Positions 7,694-12,534 of a stretch of 12,534 bases of DNA are shown here, one piece after another. Both the position numbers and the translations under genes were made by a program. How positions within the stretch are numbered: the first letter of the stretch is position 1; each line of letters opens with the position of its first letter. The DNA lies in the NCBI GenBank assembly GCA_958417225.1, contig CATZCM010000036.1:1-12534 (forward strand). The letters run 5' to 3'. The stretch comes from an uncultured Eubacteriales bacterium (GTDB lineage: Bacteria; Bacillota; Clostridia; Oscillospirales; Acutalibacteraceae). The notes under the pieces are model-generated. The model was not told the origin of the DNA. It saw nothing but the letters and a program-made list of their open reading frames with translations, and did no database searches.

Positions 7694-8278
7694 TCATCGT
7701 CGTACTTCAGACGTTCCTTTTTCACATAGATATGTAGATTCGAGGTCAGATATGTGTAACTTTATAGCTAAAGGATATTTATCATAGGCTAAACTTATCG
7801 CAAAACTTCCACCTCTAGCAGCTTCATCAAAACCTCCCATATGCCAACGTATCGCCATTGCTTCCGAGGTTTTCAATCTCATAAACCGTTCAATTAGGAA
7901 AACTGATTTTTCGCCATGACCGTATGGAAAACTGTCCTCAACTGCATAAAAAGGTTGTTTTTCCCAGGCACCAGTCTTTTCGTTTTTCACATTTCTTGTA
8001 GACACTTTATAGAACTGAGCTTTACAAAGATCATGCAATAATGCGCATATGGCAAAGCTTTCCTCGGAGTCTTCTTCTGGGTTAAAATGTTTATTTCGCA
8101 TCACCTCATAAACACTAAGGCTATGTTGAACTAAACCTGACTCACAAGCACAGTGATATTTAGTACTAGCTGGAGCTGTAAAAAAGTCCGTTTGTATTAA
8201 CCACCGTAAAAGTTCATCTGACCCTTCACGTGTAATTTTGCTATTATATATTTCAATGAAACGATCCTTATAATTCAT
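7694..8278 (-). CDS. HD-domain metal-dependent phosphohydrolase
   Basis: 194-residue soluble protein with the full HD ligand set: His52 (GLVQHSLSVYE), His82-Asp83 (LLHDLCK), His121 (FPYGHGEKS), His146 (RWHMGGFD) and Asp178 (LHISDLES). This number and order fit HD phosphohydrolases binding one or two metals, which cleave nucleotides, cyclic dinucleotides or RNA ends. The spacing recalls the HD half of YhaM-type exoribonucleases, but no OB-fold is present, so the substrate is unknown. ATG 8278 has a near-perfect AAGGAGGT 8 nt upstream. It is the first gene after the promoter at 8311-8339 and therefore heads the eight-gene operon; a link to wall or tRNA metabolism is only suggested by position. 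Confidence 0.85.
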   Translation of the reverse strand: MNYKDRFIEIYNSKITREGSDELLRWLIQTDFFTAPASTKYHCACESGLVQHSLSVYEVMRNKHFNPEEDSEESFAICALLHDLCKAQFYKVSTRNVKNEKTGAWEKQPFYAVEDSFPYGHGEKSVFLIERFMRLKTSEAMAIRWHMGGFDEAARGGSFAISLAYDKYPLAIKLHISDLESTYLCEKGTSEVRR

Positions 8279-8310
8279 GGTCGTCTACCTCCTTACGATA
8301 ATCATTTATT

Positions 8311-8339
8311 ATTGTATCACATTTTTTCAGTAGTGTAAA
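8311..8339 (-). promoter_or_regulatory. Sigma-A promoter of the HD-ddl-murI-argS-nrdR-metG-ackA operon
   Basis: On the minus strand, -35 TTTACA (8334-8339), a 17-nt spacer, and -10 TACAAT (8311-8316) preceded by TGA, an extended -10. The predicted start is near 8304, giving a leader of about 25 nt with the AAGGAGGT. It lies just beyond the EEP gene's terminator, as expected for a new transcription unit. Confidence 0.75.
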
Positions 8340-8351
8340 GTTTTTGCAAAC

Positions 8352-8394
8352 AAAAAATAACCCGAATTTAATCAACCAAAATGGGTTATTTTTC
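8352..8394 (-). terminator. Intrinsic terminator after the EEP gene
   Basis: AAAAATAACCC (8353-8363) pairs perfectly with GGGTTATTTTT (8383-8393) around a 19-nt loop. On the minus strand the stem runs out into TTTTTTG, and it begins 10 nt after the TAG at 8404-8406. The A/T flanks are symmetrical, so it could act in both directions. Confidence 0.8.
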
Positions 8395-8403
8395 AAATAT
8401 CGT

Positions 8404-9498
8404 CTATTTCAGAGTAAAACTCATAACTACAGGATTATGATCAGAATAAACAAATCCTGTTACAATGTTTTCGAGGTAAGTCACAGATACATTTTCCGAT
8501 ACAAGAAAACCATCTGATATAAAAGTAAAATTTCCTTCAACATACGGAATATCGTCATTTCTGCAGGTTGGTTTTTGTATACCTGACGAATAGTTAACAC
8601 AATGAATAATTCCGTCTGGAATCATATTAGTGGGAAACGGTTTAGCCCACCCAAAATCAACATGTTCTCCACCATTTAGTTCTTGAGTAGAGTTGCCAGT
8701 GAAATCATGATTGAAGTCACCACCACATATACAATAGTTGCCATTATTGTATTCAGTTTTCATATCATTAAATAGCATCATCATTTGATTTTCACGTACA
8801 TTATCATCGCCACCGTATGCTGATGAATGTATATTATAAATTAAAAGTTCTTTGCCGTTTTCCACTGGGATACGGGATACACTATAACACCTATCCAAAT
8901 CTAAAAATTTGGAAAATCCCTCTGAAATTGGCAATTTTCGCCTTAATGCAGATGATATGTCAATTTTACTATACGTAGCCATACCACTGTTAGATGTGCC
9001 ATGAGGTTGCAGAAGTGGGTACATGAGAAAAGCTGAATGATAATTGCACGCAAATACTTCTTGATATTCTGAAAAATGCGGACGTATTAGTTCAAGTTCA
9101 TTCATATGATAACTTCGAGTTGAATCAATGTCTATTTCCTGTAATAACGCAAAATCAGGGGCAACCGACTTTACTTCTTTCACTGCAAGACTTATGCAAT
9201 TCGCAATACTTTCTTTGCTCTTTGCCCATGAATTCTTCCCACCGTCCATAAAAAATGTAAAGTCCTTTGTATAAGCACCAAATCCAATATTTTGTGTAAC
9301 GATAGTATATGGTTCAGAAGTCTTAGCTACCGAAAACTTTCCCCGGCCTGTTATAAAAAGATCCTGATTATCGTCTATTCTACTGTAACTGAAAATTAAG
9401 TAAGCACTATAGATTAAGACTATCGCCACTAAACAAGTTAATAACACTAAAATTGCTTTAAATATTATTTTTATCACAAATTTTGTTTCTGTTGTCAT
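8404..9498 (-). CDS. Membrane-anchored endonuclease/exonuclease/phosphatase family protein
   Basis: 364 residues with one N-terminal hydrophobic helix (about 8-37) and then an EEP (DNase I-like) domain, probably outside the membrane because the short N-terminus is basic. Catalytic residues are all present: Asn70 (TQNIGFGA), Glu121 (LLQEID), His224 (IYNIHSS), Asp261 and Asn263 (GGDFNHDF), Asp329 (ISDG) and Asp353-His354 (SDHNPVV). Known EEP substrates include nucleic acids, phosphoinositides, sphingomyelin and other phosphodiesters; the sequence does not say which applies. A signal-anchor plus extracellular EEP domain is a common surface-enzyme design in Clostridia. ATG 9498 has AAAGGA 9 nt upstream. 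It is monocistronic: consensus promoter 9586-9614, about 80-nt leader with a possible overlapping leader peptide (9495-9554), and terminator 8352-8394. Confidence 0.88.
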   Translation of the reverse strand: MTTETKFVIKIIFKAILVLLTCLVAIVLIYSAYLIFSYSRIDDNQDLFITGRGKFSVAKTSEPYTIVTQNIGFGAYTKDFTFFMDGGKNSWAKSKESIANCISLAVKEVKSVAPDFALLQEIDIDSTRSYHMNELELIRPHFSEYQEVFACNYHSAFLMYPLLQPHGTSNSGMATYSKIDISSALRRKLPISEGFSKFLDLDRCYSVSRIPVENGKELLIYNIHSSAYGGDDNVRENQMMMLFNDMKTEYNNGNYCICGGDFNHDFTGNSTQELNGGEHVDFGWAKPFPTNMIPDGIIHCVNYSSGIQKPTCRNDDIPYVEGNFTFISDGFLVSENVSVTYLENIVTGFVYSDHNPVVMSFTLK

Positions 9499-9554
9499 TT
9501 TTCATCGTCCTTTCGCAAACAAAATAACGCACAAAGTAAATCATGTTTATTCAA
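9495..9554 (-). CDS. Candidate 19-residue leader peptide overlapping the EEP gene start
   Basis: In the EEP leader, GGAG (9565-9568) lies 10 nt before a TTG (9552-9554) that opens MNKHDLLCALFCLRKDDEK and then TGA. The TGA overlaps the EEP start as ATGA, the usual geometry for coupled termination and reinitiation, and the EEP ribosome binding site lies inside the small frame. Against it: a TTG start, short length and no homologue known to me. Treat as a hypothesis. Confidence 0.35.
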   Translation of the reverse strand: MNKHDLLCALFCLRKDDEK

Positions 9555-9583
9555 TAATCTTATGCTCCGTTTAGTTTTAGCAA

Positions 9584-9600
9584 TTATTATACTATAATAA
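9584..9600. promoter_or_regulatory. 17-nt palindrome over the EEP -10 element
   Basis: TTATTATA-C-TATAATAA is a perfect 8-1-8 inverted repeat, with the minus-strand TATAAT (9586-9591) in its left half. It would be well placed for a repressor, but it is entirely A/T apart from the centre and half of it is the -10 box, so chance is a serious alternative. It does not fit the PerR or Fur consensus. Confidence 0.35.
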
Positions 9601-9614
9601 AATTAATATGTCAA
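9586..9614 (-). promoter_or_regulatory. Consensus sigma-A promoter of the EEP gene
   Basis: Exact TTGACA (9609-9614), 17-nt spacer and exact TATAAT (9586-9591) on the minus strand. The predicted start is near 9579, leaving a leader of about 80 nt before ATG 9498. It is the best-matching promoter in the window and implies strong basal transcription unless repressed. Confidence 0.88.
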
Positions 9615-9676
9615 TATTTTTCAAAATAAATCACAAAACTATTTGTGTGCACTTTTAAAAATTCAATTACTAATGC

Positions 9677-9708
9677 AAAAAAAGAGCCTGACAAATTACG
9701 ACAGACTC
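9677..9708 (-). terminator. Intrinsic terminator after the exported-protein gene
   Basis: On the minus strand GAGTCTG (9708-9702) pairs with CAGGCTC (9690-9684), seven pairs including one U-G, with an 11-nt loop and then seven T (9683-9677). The U-G pair would be a C-A mismatch on the other strand, so it is directional. It lies about 90 nt past the stop at 9800. Confidence 0.8.
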
Positions 9709-9799
9709 AAGATATTTTTAAGAATTTTCCATATGAATAAAAAGTTAACTACATTAAACTTACAACCATATGGTAATCAATACGAATTTTAAATAAAAA
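9709..9799 (-). other. 3' untranslated stretch of the exported-protein gene
   Basis: AT-rich, about 90 nt between the stop and the terminator. Two CATATGG-type hexamers (near 9729 and 9768) could pair loosely. I see no gene here. With the terminator, the palindrome, the EEP promoter and the EEP leader it makes up the 301-nt intergenic region 9499-9799. Confidence 0.5.
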
Positions 9800-10654
9800 T
9801 CAGTCTTCTAAAGTTATACCTATTTTTTGGCATAATTCACACACACCTGGCCATCCACCTAATTCTTCACGTTCTGTAATGCTTACAGTTTTGATACAAT
9901 TGACATTACAACCCAAAGTATCTTCTGGTAGATATATGATGCTTATATTTTCAACATTCTCCTTGTTTGACTCCAGATATGCTTCTATAGGTGTACACAG
10001 AAAATTAGCTTTTAATTGCTTTAGTGCATCATTCATTTCTTTTGAAGTTGGTGATCTTTTTAGTGAATACATAAGATCACCCATAGTTTCACTACTAGAT
10101 ACAAAATCAATGATCCTTAAGCCATGTTTTGCACGAATTCCATTTATACATTGACCTCCATCATCGTAACATATAACATATCTTTGACCTAAATCATCTT
10201 TTAAATCCACAAGCAGAATTTTATTCATAACATGGCGGTTTGTTAACATATAAGTTAGTGCAAATGCCGTCGACTCTGAAGTCCCTATTCGCTCATTTTT
10301 CAGTAAACTAGTACACATTAAAATTTTGCTTAAAATTGTTCTTTCTGTATAAGGGGCTCTTTCAAAAAGTTCAAACCTTCTTTCTACCTCAAATTGATCA
10401 GCGTCAAAATCATCAATAATAGGTTCAAGTTCTGCTTGAAGTTCACGCATTGTTAAATCAATATCCATGAGCGCTTCTTCCTCAGTGTTTTCATTTCTGT
10501 CAGAACTTACACTAGGTTCACTTCTATCAGTAAACTGATCTTTTACTTGACTTGGTGGGATTCCATTAGGGTTAGATGCCATTACTGTATTTGTACAAGT
10601 TGATAAAAATACGGACATAATTGCTACAAAATTACAGAAACGTTTTTTTTTCAT
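9800..10654 (-). CDS. Exported protein of unknown function with cysteine pairs
   Basis: 284 residues; I do not recognise the family. The N-terminus is a signal peptide: MKKKR, a hydrophobic core (about 8-20) and a V-x-A site at 24-26 (VMA before SNP). Cys20 follows LST, a poor lipobox, so a lipoprotein is less likely. An acidic, Ser/Pro-rich linker (27-66) leads to a helical, charged segment (67-120), then an alpha/beta-looking region (121-190) with KILLVDLKDD and RYVICYDDGG. The C-terminal quarter has paired cysteines: CNVNC (249-253) and CELC (272-275), which could form disulfides or bind metal; Cys114, 162, 169 and 220 lie earlier. The 121-170 layout vaguely recalls transglutaminase-like domains, but no Cys-His-Asp triad can be traced. 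ATG 10654 has AAAGGA 10 nt upstream. It has its own promoter and terminator. Confidence 0.8.
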   Translation of the reverse strand: MKKKRFCNFVAIMSVFLSTCTNTVMASNPNGIPPSQVKDQFTDRSEPSVSSDRNENTEEEALMDIDLTMRELQAELEPIIDDFDADQFEVERRFELFERAPYTERTILSKILMCTSLLKNERIGTSESTAFALTYMLTNRHVMNKILLVDLKDDLGQRYVICYDDGGQCINGIRAKHGLRIIDFVSSSETMGDLMYSLKRSPTSKEMNDALKQLKANFLCTPIEAYLESNKENVENISIIYLPEDTLGCNVNCIKTVSITEREELGGWPGVCELCQKIGITLED

Positions 10655-10688
10655 AATATCCCAGTCCTTTACTATTTATTACTTAAAG

Positions 10689-10717
10689 ATTATAGCATAA
10701 TTTAATTTGATATGCAA
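10689..10717 (-). promoter_or_regulatory. Sigma-A promoter of the exported-protein gene
   Basis: Minus strand: -35 TTGCAT (10712-10717), 17-nt spacer, and perfect -10 TATAAT (10689-10694) preceded by TGC, an extended -10. The predicted start is near 10682, so the leader is about 28 nt with AAAGGA. Confidence 0.8.
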
Positions 10718-10781
10718 CATTTTCCAAATCAAAATATAAAGATAGGTTGTTTTCAATAAAGGCAAGCCACATTCTACGTGC

Positions 10782-10799
10782 ACAATATTACAATATTGT
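10782..10799. promoter_or_regulatory. 8-2-8 perfect inverted repeat upstream of the exported-protein promoter
   Basis: ACAATATT-AC-AATATTGT is fully symmetrical. It lies between the mtnN stop and the next promoter, about 65 nt upstream of its -35. No U-tract follows on the minus strand, so it is not a terminator for mtnN. It could be a regulator site or an AT-rich chance palindrome. No clear terminator for mtnN is visible in 10655-10830. Confidence 0.35.
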
Positions 10800-10830
10800 A
10801 TATTTTTACACAATAATAGGTTAGAGTTTA

Positions 10831-11520
10831 CTATTCCCTTCGGTCCAAAAAATTTTTTATTACTTTAATTGACATTTGTGATGCAGATTGCTTAAATTTA
10901 ATATAGTCAAACACTTCACTGTTACTTGCGTCATCCGATATACTGCGAATAACAACAAACGGAACCTGATGCAAATAACAAACCTGACCAATACTTCCAC
11001 TTTCCATATCACACGCAATCGCAGAAAACTCTTGTGCAATTAAATCATGTTTGTGTTTATCTGCAATAAATTGGTCTCCAGTTGCAATTGTTCCAATATG
11101 ATAGTCTTTGTTTTCTTTTTTTAAAATTTCGCTAAAAATATCAACAAGTTTCACATCACACGGAAACCTTACCCTGTTTGGTCCCAAAACAAATCCTTTT
11201 TCATTTCCAAATGAAGTTAAATCTACATCATATTGAACGGTATCCCTTGCTATAACTATATCTTCGTATTTTACAGTACTTGATAGACCTCCTGCTATTC
11301 CAATGCATATTATTGAATCTGGGAGATATTTTAAAATCATAGTCTCAACCCCAATTGCTGCATTCACTTTACCTACACCACATTCAAGAACTACACACTT
11401 TTGACCGTTATAAATTCCTAACGTATACTCTAAAAACCCAATTTTTTCTGTTTTTTTTTCAGATAGCAACTTTTTTATTCCGTTAATTTCTTCATCCATT
11501 GCTCCAATAATTCCAAGCAT
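10831..11520 (-). CDS. mtnN: 5'-methylthioadenosine/S-adenosylhomocysteine nucleosidase
   Basis: Cytoplasmic nucleosidase hydrolysing MTA and SAH to adenine plus methylthioribose or S-ribosylhomocysteine, clearing SAM by-products and feeding the LuxS/AI-2 route where present. The 229-residue length matches the family. Visible: GIIGAMDEEI with Glu11 (Glu12 in E. coli), CGVGKVNAA (47-55), GIAGGL (74-79), CDMESGSIGQVCY (170-182; Met172, Glu173) and IRSISDDAS with general acid Asp196. The frame also opens at ATG 11529 (AGG 7 nt before); ATG 11520, with GAGG 11 nt before, gives the standard M-x-GIIGAM start and is slightly preferred. It follows the metallo-hydrolase gene by about 20 nt, so the two are probably cotranscribed. 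No luxS or SAM-cycle gene is in view. Confidence 0.94.
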   Translation of the reverse strand: MLGIIGAMDEEINGIKKLLSEKKTEKIGFLEYTLGIYNGQKCVVLECGVGKVNAAIGVETMILKYLPDSIICIGIAGGLSSTVKYEDIVIARDTVQYDVDLTSFGNEKGFVLGPNRVRFPCDVKLVDIFSEILKKENKDYHIGTIATGDQFIADKHKHDLIAQEFSAIACDMESGSIGQVCYLHQVPFVVIRSISDDASNSEVFDYIKFKQSASQMSIKVIKNFLDRRE

Positions 11521-11541
11521 CTTATCCATTCCCTCGCCTAA

Positions 11542-12153
11542 CTATATTTTTCTAAGACAACCTCGTATTTTTTCATTTGCAAGAGTTGTCTGATCATCAT
11601 GCCCAGGATATACTATATATTTGTCACTTAAAAGAGACAGTCTTTTCAAAGACCTTTGCATCATTGAACTGTTTCCTGTGGGTAAATCACATCTTCCTGC
11701 ACAACCTAAAAACATCGTATCTCCTGAAAAAATATTATCACCAATGATGTAACAAACACTACCAATCGTATGCCCCGGAGTATGCATCACCTCGATTATA
11801 TAATCACCAAAAGGCAATCTGTCTCCATCATTTACAAAAATATCTACATCAAATGGTTTAACTTGTTTGCTTAAGTTTAGCTCCGGTGTCGTAGGAAAGT
11901 CACGTTCTTGACTACAAAGTACAACTTTTGCACCTGTGTATTTTTTTATCTCAGATACCCCGTATACGTGATCGAAATGTCCATGTGTTAGTAATATATA
12001 TTCAAGCTTGCCCGGCATCAAATCAAACTTTTCTTTCAGCTCTTTTGGAAATCCTCCCGGATCAACTATAAACGCCCTTTGCTGCTTGGTATCCAATACA
12101 AAATAACAATTTTCTTTTAAGTAATTCACCTGAATTTTTTCTATTTTTATCAT
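11542..12153 (-). CDS. Metallo-beta-lactamase-fold hydrolase (glyoxalase II-like)
   Basis: 203-residue soluble hydrolase. The complete binuclear-metal set is visible: THGHFDH (56-62; His57, His59, Asp61, His62), TPGHT (His128), SGDT (Asp145) and YPGHD (His185). The small size, LTHGHFDHVYG, SGDTMF..CAGRCDLP and PGHDDQTTLANEK are typical of the YqgX/GloB-like group often named hydroxyacylglutathione hydrolase. Because most Clostridia lack glutathione, the natural substrate is probably another thioester or is unknown. The frame reaches GTG 12165, but that is 1 nt from AGGAG. ATG 12153 gives the usual MIKIEKIQV start, at a rather long 13-nt spacing. First gene of the mtnN unit. Confidence 0.92.
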   Translation of the reverse strand: MIKIEKIQVNYLKENCYFVLDTKQQRAFIVDPGGFPKELKEKFDLMPGKLEYILLTHGHFDHVYGVSEIKKYTGAKVVLCSQERDFPTTPELNLSKQVKPFDVDIFVNDGDRLPFGDYIIEVMHTPGHTIGSVCYIIGDNIFSGDTMFLGCAGRCDLPTGNSSMMQRSLKRLSLLSDKYIVYPGHDDQTTLANEKIRGCLRKI

Positions 12154-12166
12154 CTGATCATGCACT

Positions 12167-12171
12167 CTCCT
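12167..12171 (-). promoter_or_regulatory. Ribosome binding site of the metallo-hydrolase gene
   Basis: AGGAG in AAGGAGAG. It is 1 nt from GTG 12165, 5 nt from an out-of-frame ATG at 12161 and 13 nt from the preferred ATG 12153. The out-of-frame ATG reads ATG ATC AGA TGA and ends just past the true ATG, so ribosomes could terminate and restart there. Confidence 0.5.
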
Positions 12172-12295
12172 TAATTTGTAATGAATATTTTTTGAGATAT
12201 CAGATTTCTCTAACTAAAAAATACATATTAATTAATATAAGATATAAATTATACACATTAAATTTAGTATCTAAACTATACTGGTTTATTTTCGT

Positions 12296-12310
12296 TGCAA
12301 TTGAATTGCA
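12296..12310. promoter_or_regulatory. 7-1-7 inverted repeat at the predicted transcription start
   Basis: TGCAATT-G-AATTGCA is perfect and covers roughly +1 to +15 of the promoter at 12317-12345, a classical repressor position. Its GC-containing outer TGCA ends make it less trivial than the pure A/T palindromes nearby. Confidence 0.45.
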
Positions 12311-12316
12311 TTTTGT

Positions 12317-12345
12317 ATTATAACATATCCATTTCCAAAATTCAA
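12317..12345 (-). promoter_or_regulatory. Probable promoter of the metallo-hydrolase-mtnN unit
   Basis: Minus strand: -35 TTGAAT (12340-12345; 4 of 6 matches), 17-nt spacer, and perfect -10 TATAAT (12317-12322) preceded by TGT (extended -10). The predicted start is near 12310. Confidence 0.65.
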
Positions 12346-12434
12346 CATATGTCTAAAAATTATAATTTAACTTTATCGAACACTTTACTAAATACTCATT
12401 CAAACAAAAACATTATGGATTATATATCACATAT

Positions 12435-12534
12435 TCACTGCAGGAATTTTCTGCTGTAGCTAGAAGCACCTTGAGTTAACCTTTGGCAATTTTCCCACCA
12501 AGCTTCACTCCGCCCTTGACGAGCGAACCTACTC
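12435..12534 (-). other. Higher-GC scrap at the window edge, possible 3' end of a gene
   Basis: The last 60 nt are about half G+C, well above the flanking AT-rich DNA, which suggests coding sequence or a structured RNA entering from the right. Two minus-strand frames are open to the edge. One ends at TGA 12435-12437 (32 codons, containing RSEAWWENC). The other ends at TAA 12476-12478 and encodes VGSLVKGGVKLGGKIAKG. I recognise neither, and the fragment is too short to choose. No terminator follows either stop. Confidence 0.3.

Larger units (their letters stand above)
12172..12434 (-). other. AT-rich leader region of the metallo-hydrolase-mtnN unit
   Basis: About 260 nt with no convincing gene on either strand. 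It holds the promoter 12317-12345, a 7-1-7 palindrome at 12296-12310, a second possible -10 (TATAAT, 12248-12253) with a poor -35, an all-A/T palindrome ATATTAATTAATAT (12225-12238) and a weak GAGA/TCTC stem near 12194-12210. From the main promoter the untranslated leader would be about 155 nt. I recognise no riboswitch consensus in it. Confidence 0.5.

Noticed and set aside
9593..9598. Plus-strand TATAAT as a divergent promoter
   Set aside because: It is the mirror of the palindrome. The upstream -35 position reads TTTAGT and no plus-strand gene follows.
12225..12238. ATATTAATTAATAT palindrome as an operator
   Set aside because: Composed only of A and T in very AT-rich DNA and not aligned with a good promoter.
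12172..12434. Riboswitch or T-box in the long leader
   Set aside because: No T-box GGTGG core, SAM, cobalamin or TPP consensus, and no terminator hairpin before the gene.

Overview
This is a low-GC window (roughly one third G+C) from a Gram-positive bacterium, most likely a Bacillota member of class Clostridia, perhaps an uncultured Oscillospirales/Eubacteriales gut type. The basis is AT-rich codon use, strong AGGAGG-type ribosome binding sites, sigma-A promoters, and a neighbourhood (DUF1934 next to argS; murI next to ddl) typical of that phylum. TGA, TAA and TAG are all used as stops. Every gene is on the minus strand, so transcription runs from high to low coordinates. No tRNA, rRNA, CRISPR array, insertion sequence or phage gene is visible. 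This is essentially a core-genome stretch with a few unusual details.

In transcription order: (1) 12534-12435 holds a higher-GC scrap, possibly the 3' end of a gene cut by the window edge. (2) 12434-12154 is an AT-rich leader with a good promoter (12317-12345) and a perfect inverted repeat at the predicted start of transcription. (3) A two-gene unit follows: a metallo-beta-lactamase-fold hydrolase (11542-12153) and mtnN, methylthioadenosine/S-adenosylhomocysteine nucleosidase (10831-11520). (4) An unrecognised exported protein with cysteine pairs (9800-10654) has its own promoter and a terminator at 9677-9708. (5) A membrane-anchored endonuclease/exonuclease/phosphatase (EEP) family enzyme (8404-9498) has a consensus promoter, a possible 19-codon leader peptide overlapping its start, and a terminator at 8352-8394.

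(6) An eight-gene probable operon fills the rest, from a promoter at 8311-8339: HD-domain hydrolase, ddl, murI, DUF1934, argS, nrdR, metG, ackA. Gaps are 73 nt or less and ddl/murI overlap by 11 nt. It joins peptidoglycan precursor synthesis (D-glutamate and D-Ala-D-Ala), tRNA charging (Arg, Met), ribonucleotide reductase control and acetate fermentation. (7) After ackA, 1-198 carries a perfect 55-bp direct repeat in two copies, each followed by a different A/T hairpin. The hairpin beside copy two contains the ackA stop codon.

The window does not show a clear new multi-gene system. The items most worth a second look are the orphan exported protein, the candidate leader peptide of the EEP gene, the repeat family at the end of ackA, and two departures from usual motifs (KISTS in MetRS; Cys-Gly-Thr in MurI). 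Start codons of ackA, metG, nrdR, DUF1934, murI, mtnN and the metallo-hydrolase are placed inside longer open frames using ribosome binding site spacing and family N-termini.
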